Shown here: piece by piece, positions 10,652-24,612 of the stretch
Layout: every line of letters begins with the position of its first letter
How positions within the stretch are numbered: the stretch's first letter is position 1
DNA from: Bos javanicus
Taxonomy: Eukaryota; Chordata; Mammalia; Artiodactyla; Bovidae
Direction: 5' to 3'
NCBI RefSeq assembly: GCF_032452875.1
Contig: NC_083883.1
Span: 55,116,698 to 55,180,697 of the forward strand
Length of the DNA stretch: 64,000 bases
The notes under the pieces: generated by a model
Told to the model about the DNA's origin: nothing
What the model saw: the letters and a program-made list of their open reading frames with translations, nothing else
The model's database searches: none
Translations under genes and position numbers: made by a program

Positions 10652-13374
10652 CTAGGCAGGGGCAGGACAGCTGTATACAATGGGCTCCATGTGATGGCAT
10701 ACATCCTCCCCACAGCGAGGACAGGGGCTGAGGCTTATCCAGATGATCCTGGGACGTCCCAAGTCTCTGAGAATCTCCAACAGCTGAGCCCGAAGCCGGG
10801 CAAGTCTCGCTTCCAGGAGAACACCCCGAGGTCTGTAACTCTCCTGAGGGGCGGGATAACGCTCTTGCCTTAAACAGGGCAGCACAGCGGTGTGTCGCAG
10901 CAGCTTCTCCATGACGGCCGTGGACAGGAGGTTCCCACACAGGCTGACGGCCCTGAGCTGGGAGCAGCGGCTCAGGGCAGGCAGGAAGGCCTCCAGCTGG
11001 GAGTCCGTGATCCCACACGCGTCCAAGTCCACTTCCTGGAGGGTGGCTGCGACTTTCTCCAGCAGAACTTGGAGGAGCTCAGGCCGAAAGTCAGTCATGG
11101 GGACACCGCTGAGATCCAGGCTCTTGAGCTGACTGATGTCTGGGCTCTGGGACACGTGGCTCAAGTCTGATTCTGTAAGCCGGCACTTGGTTATTGACAG
11201 GCTGTCCAAGGGGGACCTCAGGCACCTGGGGAGAAACCAAGCAATTAGTTCTTGGGAACCGGGTGCCAGGTTGCATACAGCTGATAGACAAAAGGTTGCT
11301 ACAAAGACTGATATGAGTCTGACCATCCACTGAGGGTCAACATGCCGATTTGCCCCGTCTCATTCTAGTCTGAGGGCTCTCAGCCTCACTGTGGCACCGA
11401 ATCCCTGCACAGTGTCTCAAAGACACTCTCTCCTCATCTATGGAGCGGAGTACCACGTGCTCCACTTCCTTCTGAGGACGAGTGAAGATCATGGCATCGC
11501 AAGAACATGCTGTGAGGAGAGCCATAGAGCACCTCCATCGAGTGTGGACATTATTGAATATTAGCGTGAGAAGGAGATCGAAAAATGGTTTCGGGTAAGG
11601 CTTCCTTCAGCCCCAGGTGGAGCCCCAGATCCTACATCTCTGGCCAGGCCAGGCTCTAGGGAGACGTGCCTCAGGAACCAACTGTAGAGCACCACACCAT
11701 CTCTTACAGACAGGGCCTTTACAACAGGGTTCACTGAGGGCACCGACCTGGGGAGCACAGAGCTTCTCTTCAGGGATGCTCTGATCTGATGTCGTTTCCC
11801 CACTTCAGTGTCCTGTTCGCTTCCCTATGTTTACCATGATAACATAGATGCCTCCGAGTTAGGAGGAAATTACCGACTCTGGGAGGCCAACACCCCCAGA
11901 TAATACTCTCTACCACCTCACGGGCCCCACTCGATCAGCTTCACCCCCTCCCTTGACTTGCGGGGTTGTGGGACACCACCCCCCAGGACAGAGCACCGTG
12001 AGAGACGGTCCTTTGGACGTTCTAATGTTGCGTTTAAGGTTACCACGCTCACCCGAGCATCTGGTCCAGGCAGCCTTCAAGGAAGGAAGGAGACTCCAGA
12101 TGGAGGTCCCGGAGGTGGCCCAGCCTCCGGAACTGGGAGGTGATTTGCACAACGTGATCGCGCTCCTGCTTCTTGAAGGCAGACACGTGGACGTGGGAGA
12201 GATGGAGTCTCTGCAAGTTACTCATCTCACCCAGGAAAGGGGCGAGTGTGGCCAGGGTGGACAGACTCCAGGTGCAACTCACTTGCACCTCCTGGATACA
12301 GTCCGGCTGCACCGTGCTCAGGACCTTCACGATCTTGTCCATTGGCATGGAGACGATCTTCAGCTTCTTGCAACATAGGTGGATGGAAGACTTTCTCTGC
12401 TCCACCCACCGAAGGAAGTAGGTGAGGAAGTTGTCCAGGGTCCTTTTCTTCAGGCACAGGTCTAGAAAAACCTTCAGTGGAGTCGAGGGCTGCCTCGTCA
12501 TTGACCTGGGCTCAGCCACTGCTGCCATCCGTGAGCCTGAGCACCCATAACTGCTGGCTCCAGACCACATGCTCCAGAAGTTCTGGCCCGTCTTCCGTAA
12601 ATCTAGCACCCGCAGTTTGCACCTCCTGGGAGAAGAAGGAAGAAGGAGATTGGTAATGATGTAGTACGATCCACACCGTCAGAAACAAACAAACAAACAG
12701 AAACCGAAAAACACAAAACCACAGCCTCCCATGGGGAAAACACACTGCCTACCTGTGCTGTAACTTAATCTTCCTGAGGTCACCAGCTGCCTTGCCCTCT
12801 TCCTTCTCTGCCTCACTTTCCTCCACCCCCTTTGCCCTCTTTTCCTGCCTGATTGTCCACTCTAGTAAGTCTAAGCGTGATTGGGTGGGGGGAGCGGATA
12901 TTCTAGAAGGCTCCCCTTCATTTAAGCCACCCTTCCGCTACCAGAAGGTATTTCTCATAGCCAACCAAGGCTTCTTCGTTGCTCTCTTGAGAACCCTCCG
13001 ATCTATCCCGTTCCATCTACGTTCTCTCAGCCCAGCCGTCTTCCTGGGCACTGCCAGGATTTGACCAGGTTCCCATGACCGACTCACCTGGATCGAACCT
13101 TCTGGGCAAGCAGAACATCCAGTGCTTCCAGCACGGCTTGTAGGGGCCCCACATGAGGCAGGTCAATCAGGGCCCCCAGAGGCAGGCGGACAAAGGGCCA
13201 GGTTTGCACCATGGCTTTTAGGGTCTCAGTCCGATATCCGTCAAAGGCTTCCAGGAAGAGGGGCGGGAAGAGCTCCGTGGGCAGACTCTCCAGAGTAGAA
13301 ACGTCCAGGTCTTCGGCCCTCAGCAAGTGCCTTCCCGCCAGGTCAAGGAGTCTGGGTGGGGTCGGGGCACTCAT
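10652..13374 (-). CDS. PRAME-like: PRAME-family protein, array copy 3 (intact)
   Basis: Exons 13088-13374, 12053-12625 and 10652-11225 give 477 codons. No private variant was noticed in exons or introns, so this copy reads as the array consensus. Splice junctions, start and stop are as in copy 1. Confidence 0.92.
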
Positions 13375-14259
13375 CCTGACTCTGCTCCAAGACGACTCCT
13401 GTGGAAGCTGCCAGAGATCAAGGGATCCGTTTTAGACAATGCAGGAGCACACCTTACACGGTCTCCCTTCCCTTCCATGCAAGCCACTCAGGGCCAAGGG
13501 CACTGCGCTAGCGGGGGTGCAAGTGAGGCTCGTAGCCGTAGGAACACCAGACAGGGCCCAGTGGGGGACAAAGTGCTATCTCTCTGCCCGCTTGGAACAC
13601 GCGTCTCACTCGTACCGAGGAGCCAAACACGAATGCCGACTGTGTGCTCGATATGCATTTTAAACACCCTGCAAAGAAGGCAAATTCCAAACCGATGTGT
13701 TTCATGAATGACGTCTGCTCCCTAAAGACATTTAAAATGATTCCAGCTACATCACTGATGAAAATGTGATGAGATTCAGGTAAAACTACCTTGAGAGGCC
13801 AAATCAGACCCTGAAATGCGTTCTTGGGAAAGAAATGATTTTATTGAAAACTCTCCTTGCCATCCAGAGGCACACGCTACCCTTCACCATTAGCTCGCTT
13901 ACCTTAAGCAAGGAAAGGACGTCCTCATCGGAGGGTAGTCACTTACTGCTCTGCTGTGGCTTGCAGGGCGCTCAGGCGTCGACACTGCGGAGAACCCAGC
14001 TGTGACTCCAGAGCCAGAAAAGGACTTTGTATTCCCATCATCCCTCTGGCCCACTGCGAAGCCAATCAGAAACGGGCACCTGATCAGTCTATAGAGCTCT
14101 CATCGGCTTGATCCCGCTTGGATCTTCACTTCTATCAGTCGATTCAGGGAGCAGAGGTTGATGGGGCGGCCGGGTAATGCAGGATCCTTTCTGCACTCAC
14201 CATTCACTTCGCAAACGCTGACTGAATTCTACCATGAGAACTGAGATATAGACAGTCGT

Positions 14260-14535
14260 GCTTCCCTTGTGGCTCAGCTGGTAAAGCATCTGCCTGCCAT
14301 GCCGGAGACCTGGGTTCCATCCCTGGGTTGGGAAGATCCCCCGGACAAGGGAATGGCAACCCACTACAGTGTCCGTGCCTGGGGAATTCCATGCACAGAG
14401 GAGCCTGGTGGGCTAGAGTCCGTGGGGTTCCAAAGAGTCGGACATGACTGAGTGACTAAGCCAGGACACGCCCACACGCCAGCATGCCCTCACTTGCCCT
14501 AGTGCATGCCCCCGCCCTCCCACACACACACACAC

Positions 14536-14582
<47 letters not shown>
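14260..14582 (+). mobile_element. Bov-tA SINE with (CA)n tail, unit 3
   Basis: The SINE body is 14260-14459. The CA tract is 14521-14582 (62 bp) with one CG interruption, placed slightly later than in unit 2. Confidence 0.9.
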
Positions 14583-14584
<2 letters not shown>

Positions 14585-15664
14585 GGAGATGTTCCACACA
14601 GAATAAAGAAACTCTGAGAATAGTCAGGTTTTGTACCATGGACAGCACGGTGCCGTTTTTCTCTTTTTGAGTAAGTGACTTGAGATCATCGAGGCCTGAA
14701 CTGAACACAGAGTAATACGTCAGGGAGGACAGCAGTAGATTTTCCACGGGTCTTTCTTTATCTCATTTGATTAATTTCTTTGGTGTAGATTTGCTTCTTA
14801 AGGTCCTATAATTTTCTTGCTATACCACATCATCAATAAGTGATATCTGTGCATGTATCCGCTCTCATTTTAGATTTCCTTCCTCTTTGGTAACCTGGAG
14901 CATCTTCTTATTCTTGACAAGTTCTCTGCTTCAAAAATTTGTTTGTTTAACAGCGAAAGCATTCTGTGTTGGGACGTAGCCACTTAACAGGGTTGCCATA
15001 GTTTCAGGTGAAGGGCCAAGGGATTCAGTATAGATAACCCACGTCCCCATTCTCCCCAGATCAGCCCTCCAATCCGGGCCGGCACAAAACTTTGAGCAGA
15101 GCTCCATGAGCGATAGGATAGGTTCCCGGTGGTTATCCAGTCCAAACACAGTGGTGTGTACATGACTTCCCTCAAGGCCCAACCATCCCTCCCACACACC
15201 CACGCCCCGCTCCTCCCCCCGCCCACCCCACACACACACACAAACCAGGAGTTCATATTCTAAGTCGTGAGTCCTTCCGTTTCTGCAAGTAAGTTCATTG
15301 GGGTCATTTCCTTTCGGATTCCACAAATGAGGGGTGTCACCCGCGATTTCCCGACAATTTCTTGACAACTTTCTCCCGGGAGTAACTCTAACACGTGGGT
15401 CTCCCACGTGGACCCACGCGGGTTCATATCAGATGCTAAAAGCACGTGTACATGAACGTCCCATCCCCTCCCAGACTCTATAATTCCCCCTGCCATCTTG
15501 CGCCACCGCCACGGCCCTCTGCCGCCCTACTAACACGGTTCCTTTTCCCTTTCGCGTTGAACAGATGTCCGAAACCCTGGGTCTGTGTTGCCTTCATGAT
15601 GTCCCCAAGTTCTAGATTTCAGTTGCAAGGTGCACAGAAGAAAGCTTCTGATACAGGCCACCCC

Positions 15665-18387
15665 CTAGGCAGGGGCAGGACAGCTGTATACAATGGGCTC
15701 CATGTGATGGCATACATCCTCCCCACAGCGAGGACAGGGGCTGAGGCTTATCCAGATGATCCTGGGACGTCCCAAGTCTCTGAGAATCTCCAACAGCTGA
15801 GCCCGAAGCCGGGCAAGTCTCGCTTCCAGGAGAACACCCCGAGGTCTGTAACTCTCCTGAGGGGCGGGATAACGCTCTTGCCTTAAACAGGGCAGCACAG
15901 CGGTGTGTCGCAGCAGCTTCTCCATGACGGCCGTGGACAGGAGGTTCCCACACAGGCTGACGGCCCTGAGCTGGGAGCAGCGGCTCAGGGCAGGCAGGAA
16001 GGCCTCCAGCTGGGAGTCCGTGATCCCACACGCGTCCAAGTCCACTTCCTGGAGGGTGGCTGCGACTTTCTCCAGCAGAACTTGGAGGAGCTCAGGCCGA
16101 AAGTCAGTCATGGGGACACCGCTGAGATCCAGGCTCTTGAGCTGACTGATGTCTGGGCTCTGGGACACGTGGCTCAAGTCTGATTCTGTAAGCCGGCACT
16201 TGGTTATTGACAGGCTGTCCAAGGGGGACCTCAGGCACCTGGGGAGAAACCAAGCAATTAGTTCTTGGGAACCGGGTGCCAGGTTGCATACAGCTGATAG
16301 ACAAAAGGTTGCTACAAAGACTGATATGAGTCTGACCATCCACTGAGGGTCAACATGCCGATTTGCCCCGTCTCATTCTAGTCTGAGGGCTCTCAGCCTC
16401 ACTGTGGCACCGAATCCCTGCACAGTGTCTCAAAGACACTCTCTCCTCATCTATGGAGCGGAGTACCACGTGCTCCACTTCCTTCTGAGGACGAGTGAAG
16501 ATCATGGCATCGCAAGAACATGCTGTGAGGAGAGCCATAGAGCACCTCCATCGAGTGTGGACATTATTGAATATTAGCGTGAGAAGGAGATCGAAAAATG
16601 GTTTCGGGTAAGGCTTCCTTCAGCCCCAGGTGGAGCCCCAGATCCTACATCTCTGGCCAGGCCAGGCTCTAGGGAGACGTGCCTCAGGAACCAACTGTAG
16701 AGCACCACACCATCTCTTACAGACAGGGCCTTTACAACAGGGTTCACTGAGGGCACCGACCTGGGGAGCACAGAGCTTCTCTTCAGGGATGCTCTGATCT
16801 GATGTCGTTTCCCCACTTCAGTGTCCTGTTCGCTTCCCTATGTTTACCATGATAACATAGATGCCTCCGAGTTAGGAGGAAATTACCGACTCTGGGAGGC
16901 CAACACCCCCAGATAATACTCTCTACCACCTCACGGGCCCCACTCGATCAGCTTCACCCCCTCCCTTGACTTGCGGGGTTGTGGGACACCACCCCCAGGA
17001 CAGAGCACCGTGAGAGACGGTCCTTTGGACGTTCTAATGTTGCGTTTAAGGTTACCACGCTCACCCGAGCATCTGGTCCAGGCAGCCTTCAAGGAAGGAA
17101 GGAGACTCCAGATGGAGGTCCCGGAGGTGGCCCAGCCTCCGGAACTGGGAGGTGATTTGCACAACGTGATCGCGCTCCTGCTTCTTGAAGGCAGACACGT
17201 GGACGTGGGAGAGATGGAGTCTCTGCAAGTTACTCATCTCACCCAGGAAAGGGGCGAGTGTGGCCAGGGTGGACAGACTCCAGGTGCAACTCACTTGCAC
17301 CTCCTGGATACAGTCCGGCTGCACCGTGCTCAGGACCTTCACGATCTTGTCCATTGGCATGGAGACGATCTTCAGCTTCTTGCAACATAGGTGGATGGAA
17401 GACTTTCTCTGCTCCACCCACCGAAGGAAGTAGGTGAGGAAGTTGTCCAGGGTCCTTTTCTTCAGGCACAGGTCTAGAAAAACCTTCAGTGGAGTCGAGG
17501 GCTGCCTCGTCATTGACCTGGGCTCAGCCACTGCTGCCATCCGTGAGCCTGAGCACCCATAACTGCTGGCTCCAGACCACATGCTCCAGAAGTTCTGGCC
17601 CGTCTTCCGTAAATCTAGCACCCGCAGTTTGCACCTCCTGGGAGAAGAAGGAAGAAGGAGATTGGTAATGATGTAGTACGATCCACACCGTCAGAAACAA
17701 ACAAACAAACAGAAACCGAAAAACACAAAACCACAGCCTCCCATGGGGAAAACACACTGCCTACCTGTGCTGTAACTTAATCTTCCTGAGGTCACCAGCT
17801 GCCTTGCCCTCTTCCTTCTCTGCCTCACTTTCCTCCACCCCCCTTTGCCCTCTTTTCCTGCCTGATTGTCCACTCTAGTAAGTCTAAGCGTGATTGGGTG
17901 GGGGGAGCGGATATTCTAGAAGGCTCCCCTTCATTTAAGCCACCCTTCCGCTACCAGAAGGTATTTCTCATAGCCAACCAAGGCTTCTTCGTTGCTCTCT
18001 TGAGAACCCTCCGATCTATCCCGTTCCATCTACGTTCTCTCAGCCCAGCCGTCTTCCTGGGCACTGCCAGGATTTGACCAGGTTCCCATGACCGACTCAC
18101 CTGGATCGAACCTTCTGGGCAAGCAGAACATCCAGTGCTTCCAGCACGGCTTGTAGGGGCCCCACATGAGGCAGGTCAATCAGGGCCCCCAGAGGCAGGC
18201 GGACAAAGGGCCAGGTTTGCACCATGGCTTTTAGGGTCTCAGTCCGATATCCGTCAAAGGCTTCCAGGAAGAGGGGCGGGAAGAGCTCCGTGGGCAGACT
18301 CTCCAGAGTAGAAACGTCCAGGTCTTCGGCCCTCAGCAAGTGCCTTCCCGCCAGGTCAAGGAGTCTGGGTGGGGTCGGGGCACTCAT
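15665..18387 (-). CDS. PRAME-like: PRAME-family protein, array copy 4 (intact)
   Basis: Exons 18101-18387, 17065-17637 and 15665-16238 give 477 codons, with the protein as in copy 1. Differences are confined to introns: one C fewer in the C-run near 16,990 and one C more near 17,840. The longer C-run near 17,840 is shared with copies 8 and 9, although those units differ from this one in CA length. The spacer 3' of this gene lacks one C near 15,375. Confidence 0.92.
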
Positions 18388-19272
18388 CCTGACTCTGCTC
18401 CAAGACGACTCCTGTGGAAGCTGCCAGAGATCAAGGGATCCGTTTTAGACAATGCAGGAGCACACCTTACACGGTCTCCCTTCCCTTCCATGCAAGCCAC
18501 TCAGGGCCAAGGGCACTGCGCTAGCGGGGGTGCAAGTGAGGCTCGTAGCCGTAGGAACACCAGACAGGGCCCAGTGGGGGACAAAGTGCTATCTCTCTGC
18601 CCGCTTGGAACACGCGTCTCACTCGTACCGAGGAGCCAAACACGAATGCCGACTGTGTGCTCGATATGCATTTTAAACACCCTGCAAAGAAGGCAAATTC
18701 CAAACCGATGTGTTTCATGAATGACGTCTGCTCCCTAAAGACATTTAAAATGATTCCAGCTACATCACTGATGAAAATGTGATGAGATTCAGGTAAAACT
18801 ACCTTGAGAGGCCAAATCAGACCCTGAAATGCGTTCTTGGGAAAGAAATGATTTTATTGAAAACTCTCCTTGCCATCCAGAGGCACACGCTACCCTTCAC
18901 CATTAGCTCGCTTACCTTAAGCAAGGAAAGGACGTCCTCATCGGAGGGTAGTCACTTACTGCTCTGCTGTGGCTTGCAGGGCGCTCAGGCGTCGACACTG
19001 CGGAGAACCCAGCTGTGACTCCAGAGCCAGAAAAGGACTTTGTATTCCCATCATCCCTCTGGCCCACTGCGAAGCCAATCAGAAACGGGCACCTGATCAG
19101 TCTATAGAGCTCTCATCGGCTTGATCCCGCTTGGATCTTCACTTCTATCAGTCGATTCAGGGAGCAGAGGTTGATGGGGCGGCCGGGTAATGCAGGATCC
19201 TTTCTGCACTCACCATTCACTTCGCAAACGCTGACTGAATTCTACCATGAGAACTGAGATATAGACAGTCGT

Positions 19273-19546
19273 GCTTCCCTTGTGGCTCAGCTGGTAAAGC
19301 ATCTGCCTGCCATGCCGGAGACCTGGGTTCCATCCCTGGGTTGGGAAGATCCCCCGGACAAGGGAATGGCAACCCACTACAGTGTCCGTGCCTGGGGAAT
19401 TCCATGCACAGAGGAGCCTGGTGGGCTAGAGTCCGTGGGGTTCCAAAGAGTCGGACATGACTGAGTGACTAAGCCAGGACACGCCCACACGCCAGCATGC
19501 CCTCACTTGCCCTAGTGCATGCCCCCGCCCTCCCACACACACACAC

Positions 19547-19595
<49 letters not shown>
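19273..19595 (+). mobile_element. Bov-tA SINE with (CA)n tail, unit 4
   Basis: The SINE body is 19273-19472, and the CA tract is 19534-19595 (62 bp) with one CG interruption. Confidence 0.9.
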
Positions 19596-19597
<2 letters not shown>

Positions 19598-20679
19598 GGA
19601 GATGTTCCACACAGAATAAAGAAACTCTGAGAATAGTCAGGTTTTGTACCATGGACAGCACGGTGCCGTTTTTCTCTTTTTGAGTAAGTGACTTGAGATC
19701 ATCGAGGCCTGAACTGAACACAGAGTAATACGTCAGGGAGGACAGCAGTAGATTTTCCACGGGTCTTTCTTTATCTCATTTGATTAATTTCTTTGGTGTA
19801 GATTTGCTTCTTAAGGTCCTATAATTTTCTTGCTATACCACATCATCAATAAGTGATATCTGTGCATGTATCCGCTCTCATTTTAGATTTCCTTCCTCTT
19901 TGGTAACCTGGAGCATCTTCTTATTCTTGACAAGTTCTCTGCTTCAAAAATTTGTTTGTTTAACAGCGAAAGCATTCTGTGTTGGGACGTAGCCACTTAA
20001 CAGGGTTGCCATAGTTTCAGGTGAAGGGCCAAGGGATTCAGTATAGATAACCCACGTCCCCATTCTCCCCAGATCAGCCCTCCAATCCGGGCCGGCACAA
20101 AACTTTGAGCAGAGCTCCATGAGCGATAGGATAGGTTCCCGGTGGTTATCCAGTCCAAACACAGTGGTGTGTACATGACTTCCCTCAAGGCCCAACCATC
20201 CCTCCCACACACCCACGCCCCGCTCCTCCCCCCGCCCACCCCACACACACACACAAACCAGGAGTTCATATTCTAAGTCGTGAGTCCTTCCGTTTCTGCA
20301 AGTAAGTTCATTGGGGTCATTTCCTTTCGGATTCCACAAATGAGGGGTGTCACCCGCGATTTCCCGACAATTTCTTGACAACTTTCTCCCCGGGAGTAAC
20401 TCTAACACGTGGGTCTCCCACGTGGACCCACGCGGGTTCATATCAGATGCTAAAAGCACGTGTACATGAACGTCCCATCCCCTCCCAGACTCTATAATTC
20501 CCCCCTGCCATCTTGCGCCACCGCCACGGCCCTCTGCCGCCCTACTAACACGGTTCCTTTTCCCTTTCGCGTTGAACAGATGTCCGAAACCCTGGGTCTG
20601 TGTTGCCTTCATGATGTCCCCAAGTTCTAGATTTCAGTTGCAAGGTGCACAGAAGAAAGCTTCTGATACAGGCCACCCC

Positions 20680-23398
20680 CTAGGCAGGGGCAGGACAGCT
20701 GTATACAATGGGCTCCATGTGATGGCATACATCCTCCCCACAGCGAGGACAGGGGCTGAGGCTTATCCAGATGATCCTGGGACGTCCCAAGTCTCTGAGA
20801 ATCTCCAACAGCTGAGCCCGAAGCCGGGCAAGTCTCGCTTCCAGGAGAACACCCCGAGGTCTGTAACTCTCCTGAGGGGCGGGATAACGCTCTTGCCTTA
20901 AACAGGGCAGCACAGCGGTGTGTCGCAGCAGCTTCTCCATGACGGCCGTGGACAGGAGGTTCCCACACAGGCTGACGGCCCTGAGCTGGGAGCAGCGGCT
21001 CAGGGCAGGCAGGAAGGCCTCCAGCTGGGAGTCCGTGATCCCACACGCGTCCAAGTCCACTTCCTGGAGGGTGGCTGCGACTTTCTCCAGCAGAACTTGG
21101 AGGAGCTCAGGCCGAAAGTCAGTCATGGGGACACCGCTGAGATCCAGGCTCTTGAGCTGACTGATGTCTGGGCTCTGGGACACGTGGCTCAAGTCTGATT
21201 CTGTAAGCCGGCACTTGGTTATTGACAGGCTGTCCAAGGGGGACCTCAGGCACCTGGGGAGAAACCAAGCAATTAGTTCTTGGGAACCGGGTGCCAGGTT
21301 GCATACAGCTGATAGACAAAAGGTTGCTACAAAGACTGATATGAGTCTGACCATCCACTGAGGGTCAACATGCCGATTTGCCCCGTCTCATTCTAGTCTG
21401 AGGGCTCTCAGCCTCACTGTGGCACCGAATCCCTGCACAGTGTCTCAAAGACACTCTCTCCTCATCTATGGAGCGGAGTACCACGTGCTCCACTTCCTTC
21501 TGAGGACGAGTGAAGATCATGGCATCGCAAGAACATGCTGTGAGGAGAGCCATAGAGCACCTCCATCGAGTGTGGACATTATTGAATATTAGCGTGAGAA
21601 GGAGATCGAAAAATGGTTTCGGGTAAGGCTTCCTTCAGCCCCAGGTGGAGCCCCAGATCCTACATCTCTGGCCAGGCCAGGCTCTAGGGAGACGTGCCTC
21701 AGGAACCAACTGTAGAGCACCACACCATCTCTTACAGACAGGGCCTTTACAACAGGGTTCACTGAGGGCACCTGGGGAGCACAGAGCTTCTCTTCAGGGA
21801 TGCTCTGATCTGATGTCGTTTCCCCACTTCAGTGTCCTGTTCGCTTCCCTATGTTTACCATGATAACATAGATGCCTCCGAGTTAGGAGGAAATTACCGA
21901 CTCTGGGAGGCCAACACCCCCAGATAATACTCTCTACCACCTCACGGGCCCCACTCGATCAGCTTCACCCCCTCCCTTGACTTGCGGGGTTGTGGGACAC
22001 CACCCCCCAGGACAGAGCACCGTGAGAGACGGTCCTTTGGACGTTCTAATGTTGCGTTTAAGGTTACCACGCTCACCCGAGCATCTGGTCCAGGCAGCCT
22101 TCAAGGAAGGAAGGAGACTCCAGATGGAGGTCCCGGAGGTGGCCCAGCCTCCGGAACTGGGAGGTGATTTGCACAACGTGATCGCACTCCTGCTTCTTGA
22201 AGGCAGACACGTGGACGTGGGAGAGATGGAGTCTCTGCAAGTTACTCATCTCACCCAGGAAAGGGGCGAGTGTGGCCAGGGTGGACAGACTCCAGGTGCA
22301 ACTCACTTGCACCTCCTGGATACAGTCCGGCTGCACCGTGCTCAGGACCTTCACGATCTTGTCCATTGGCATGGAGACGATCTTCAGCTTCTTGCAACAT
22401 AGGTGGATGGAAGACTTTCTCTGCTCCACCCACCGAAGGAAGTAGGTGAGGAAGTTGTCCAGGGTCCTTTTCTTCAGGCACAGGTCTAGAAAAACCTTCA
22501 GTGGAGTCGAGGGCTGCCTCGTCATTGACCTGGGCTCAGCCACTGCTGCCATCCGTGAGCCTGAGCACCCATAACTGCTGGCTCCAGACCACATGCTCCA
22601 GAAGTTCTGGCCCGTCTTCCGTAAATCTAGCACCCGCAGTTTGCACCTCCTGGGAGAAGAAGGAAGAAGGAGATTGGTAATGATGTAGTACGATCCACAC
22701 CGTCAGAAACAAACAAACAAACAGAAACCGAAAAACACAAAACCACAGCCTCCCATGGGGAAAACACACTGCCTACCTGTGCTGTAACTTAATCTTCCTG
22801 AGGTCACCAGCTGCCTTGCCCTCTTCCTTCTCTGCCTCACTTTCCTCCACCCCCTTTGCCCTCTTTTCCTGCCTGATTGTCCACTCTAGTAAGTCTAAGC
22901 GTGATTGGGTGGGGGGAGCGGATATTCTAGAAGGCTCCCCTTCATTTAAGCCACCCTTCCGCTACCAGAAGGTATTTCTCATAGCCAACCAAGGCTTCTT
23001 CGTTGCTCTCTTGAGAACCCTCCGATCTATCCCGTTCCATCTACGTTCTCTCAGCCCAGCCGTCTTCCTGGGCACTGCCAGGATTTGACCAGGTTCCCAT
23101 GACCGACTCACCTGGATCGAACCTTCTGGGCAAGCAGAACATCCAGTGCTTCCAGCACGGCTTGTAGGGGCCCCACATGAGGCAGGTCAATCAGGGCCCC
23201 CAGAGGCAGGCGGACAAAGGGCCAGGTTTGCACCATGGCTTTTAGGGTCTCAGTCCGATATCCGTCAAAGGCTTCCAGGAAGAGGGGCGGGAAGAGCTCC
23301 GTGGGCAGACTCTCCAGAGTAGAAACGTCCAGGTCTTCGGCCCTCAGCAAGTGCCTTCCCGCCAGGTCAAGGAGTCTGGGTGGGGTCGGGGCACTCAT
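20680..23398 (-). CDS. PRAME-like: PRAME-family protein, array copy 5 (intact, R251C)
   Basis: Exons 23112-23398, 22077-22649 and 20680-21253 give 477 codons. This is the only complete copy with a predicted amino-acid change. A at 22186 (+ strand) turns CGC into TGC, giving Arg251Cys in the repeat region (KKQERDHVV becomes KKQECDHVV). It is a CpG transition. Intron 2 also has a 4-bp deletion near 21,770, explaining why the gene is shorter overall. All splice sites are intact. Confidence 0.92.
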
Positions 23399-24283
23399 CC
23401 TGACTCTGCTCCAAGACGACTCCTGTGGAAGCTGCCAGAGATCAAGGGATCCGTTTTAGACAATGCAGGAGCACACCTTACACGGTCTCCCTTCCCTTCC
23501 ATGCAAGCCACTCAGGGCCAAGGGCACTGCGCTAGCGGGGGTGCAAGTGAGGCTCGTAGCCGTAGGAACACCAGACAGGGCCCAGTGGGGGACAAAGTGC
23601 TATCTCTCTGCCCGCTTGGAACACGCGTCTCACTCGTACCGAGGAGCCAAACACGAATGCCGACTGTGTGCTCGATATGCATTTTAAACACCCTGCAAAG
23701 AAGGCAAATTCCAAACCGATGTGTTTCATGAATGACGTCTGCTCCCTAAAGACATTTAAAATGATTCCAGCTACATCACTGATGAAAATGTGATGAGATT
23801 CAGGTAAAACTACCTTGAGAGGCCAAATCAGACCCTGAAATGCGTTCTTGGGAAAGAAATGATTTTATTGAAAACTCTCCTTGCCATCCAGAGGCACACG
23901 CTACCCTTCACCATTAGCTCGCTTACCTTAAGCAAGGAAAGGACGTCCTCATCGGAGGGTAGTCACTTACTGCTCTGCTGTGGCTTGCAGGGCGCTCAGG
24001 CGTCGACACTGCGGAGAACCCAGCTGTGACTCCAGAGCCAGAAAAGGACTTTGTATTCCCATCATCCCTCTGGCCCACTGCGAAGCCAATCAGAAACGGG
24101 CACCTGATCAGTCTATAGAGCTCTCATCGGCTTGATCCCGCTTGGATCTTCACTTCTATCAGTCGATTCAGGGAGCAGAGGTTGATGGGGCGGCCGGGTA
24201 ATGCAGGATCCTTTCTGCACTCACCATTCACTTCGCAAACGCTGACTGAATTCTACCATGAGAACTGAGATATAGACAGTCGT

Positions 24284-24559
24284 GCTTCCCTTGTGGCTCA
24301 GCTGGTAAAGCATCTGCCTGCCATGCCGGAGACCTGGGTTCCATCCCTGGGTTGGGAAGATCCCCCGGACAAGGGAATGGCAACCCACTACAGTGTCCGT
24401 GCCTGGGGAATTCCATGCACAGAGGAGCCTGGTGGGCTAGAGTCCGTGGGGTTCCAAAGAGTCGGACATGACTGAGTGACTAAGCCAGGACACGCCCACA
24501 CGCCAGCATGCCCTCACTTGCCCTAGTGCATGCCCCCGCCCTCCCACACACACACACAC

Positions 24560-24610
<51 letters not shown>
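24284..24610 (+). mobile_element. Bov-tA SINE with (CA)n tail, unit 5
   Basis: The SINE body is 24284-24483. The CA tract is 24545-24610 (66 bp), two CA repeats longer than in units 1-4. Confidence 0.9.
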
Positions 24611-24612
<2 letters not shown>

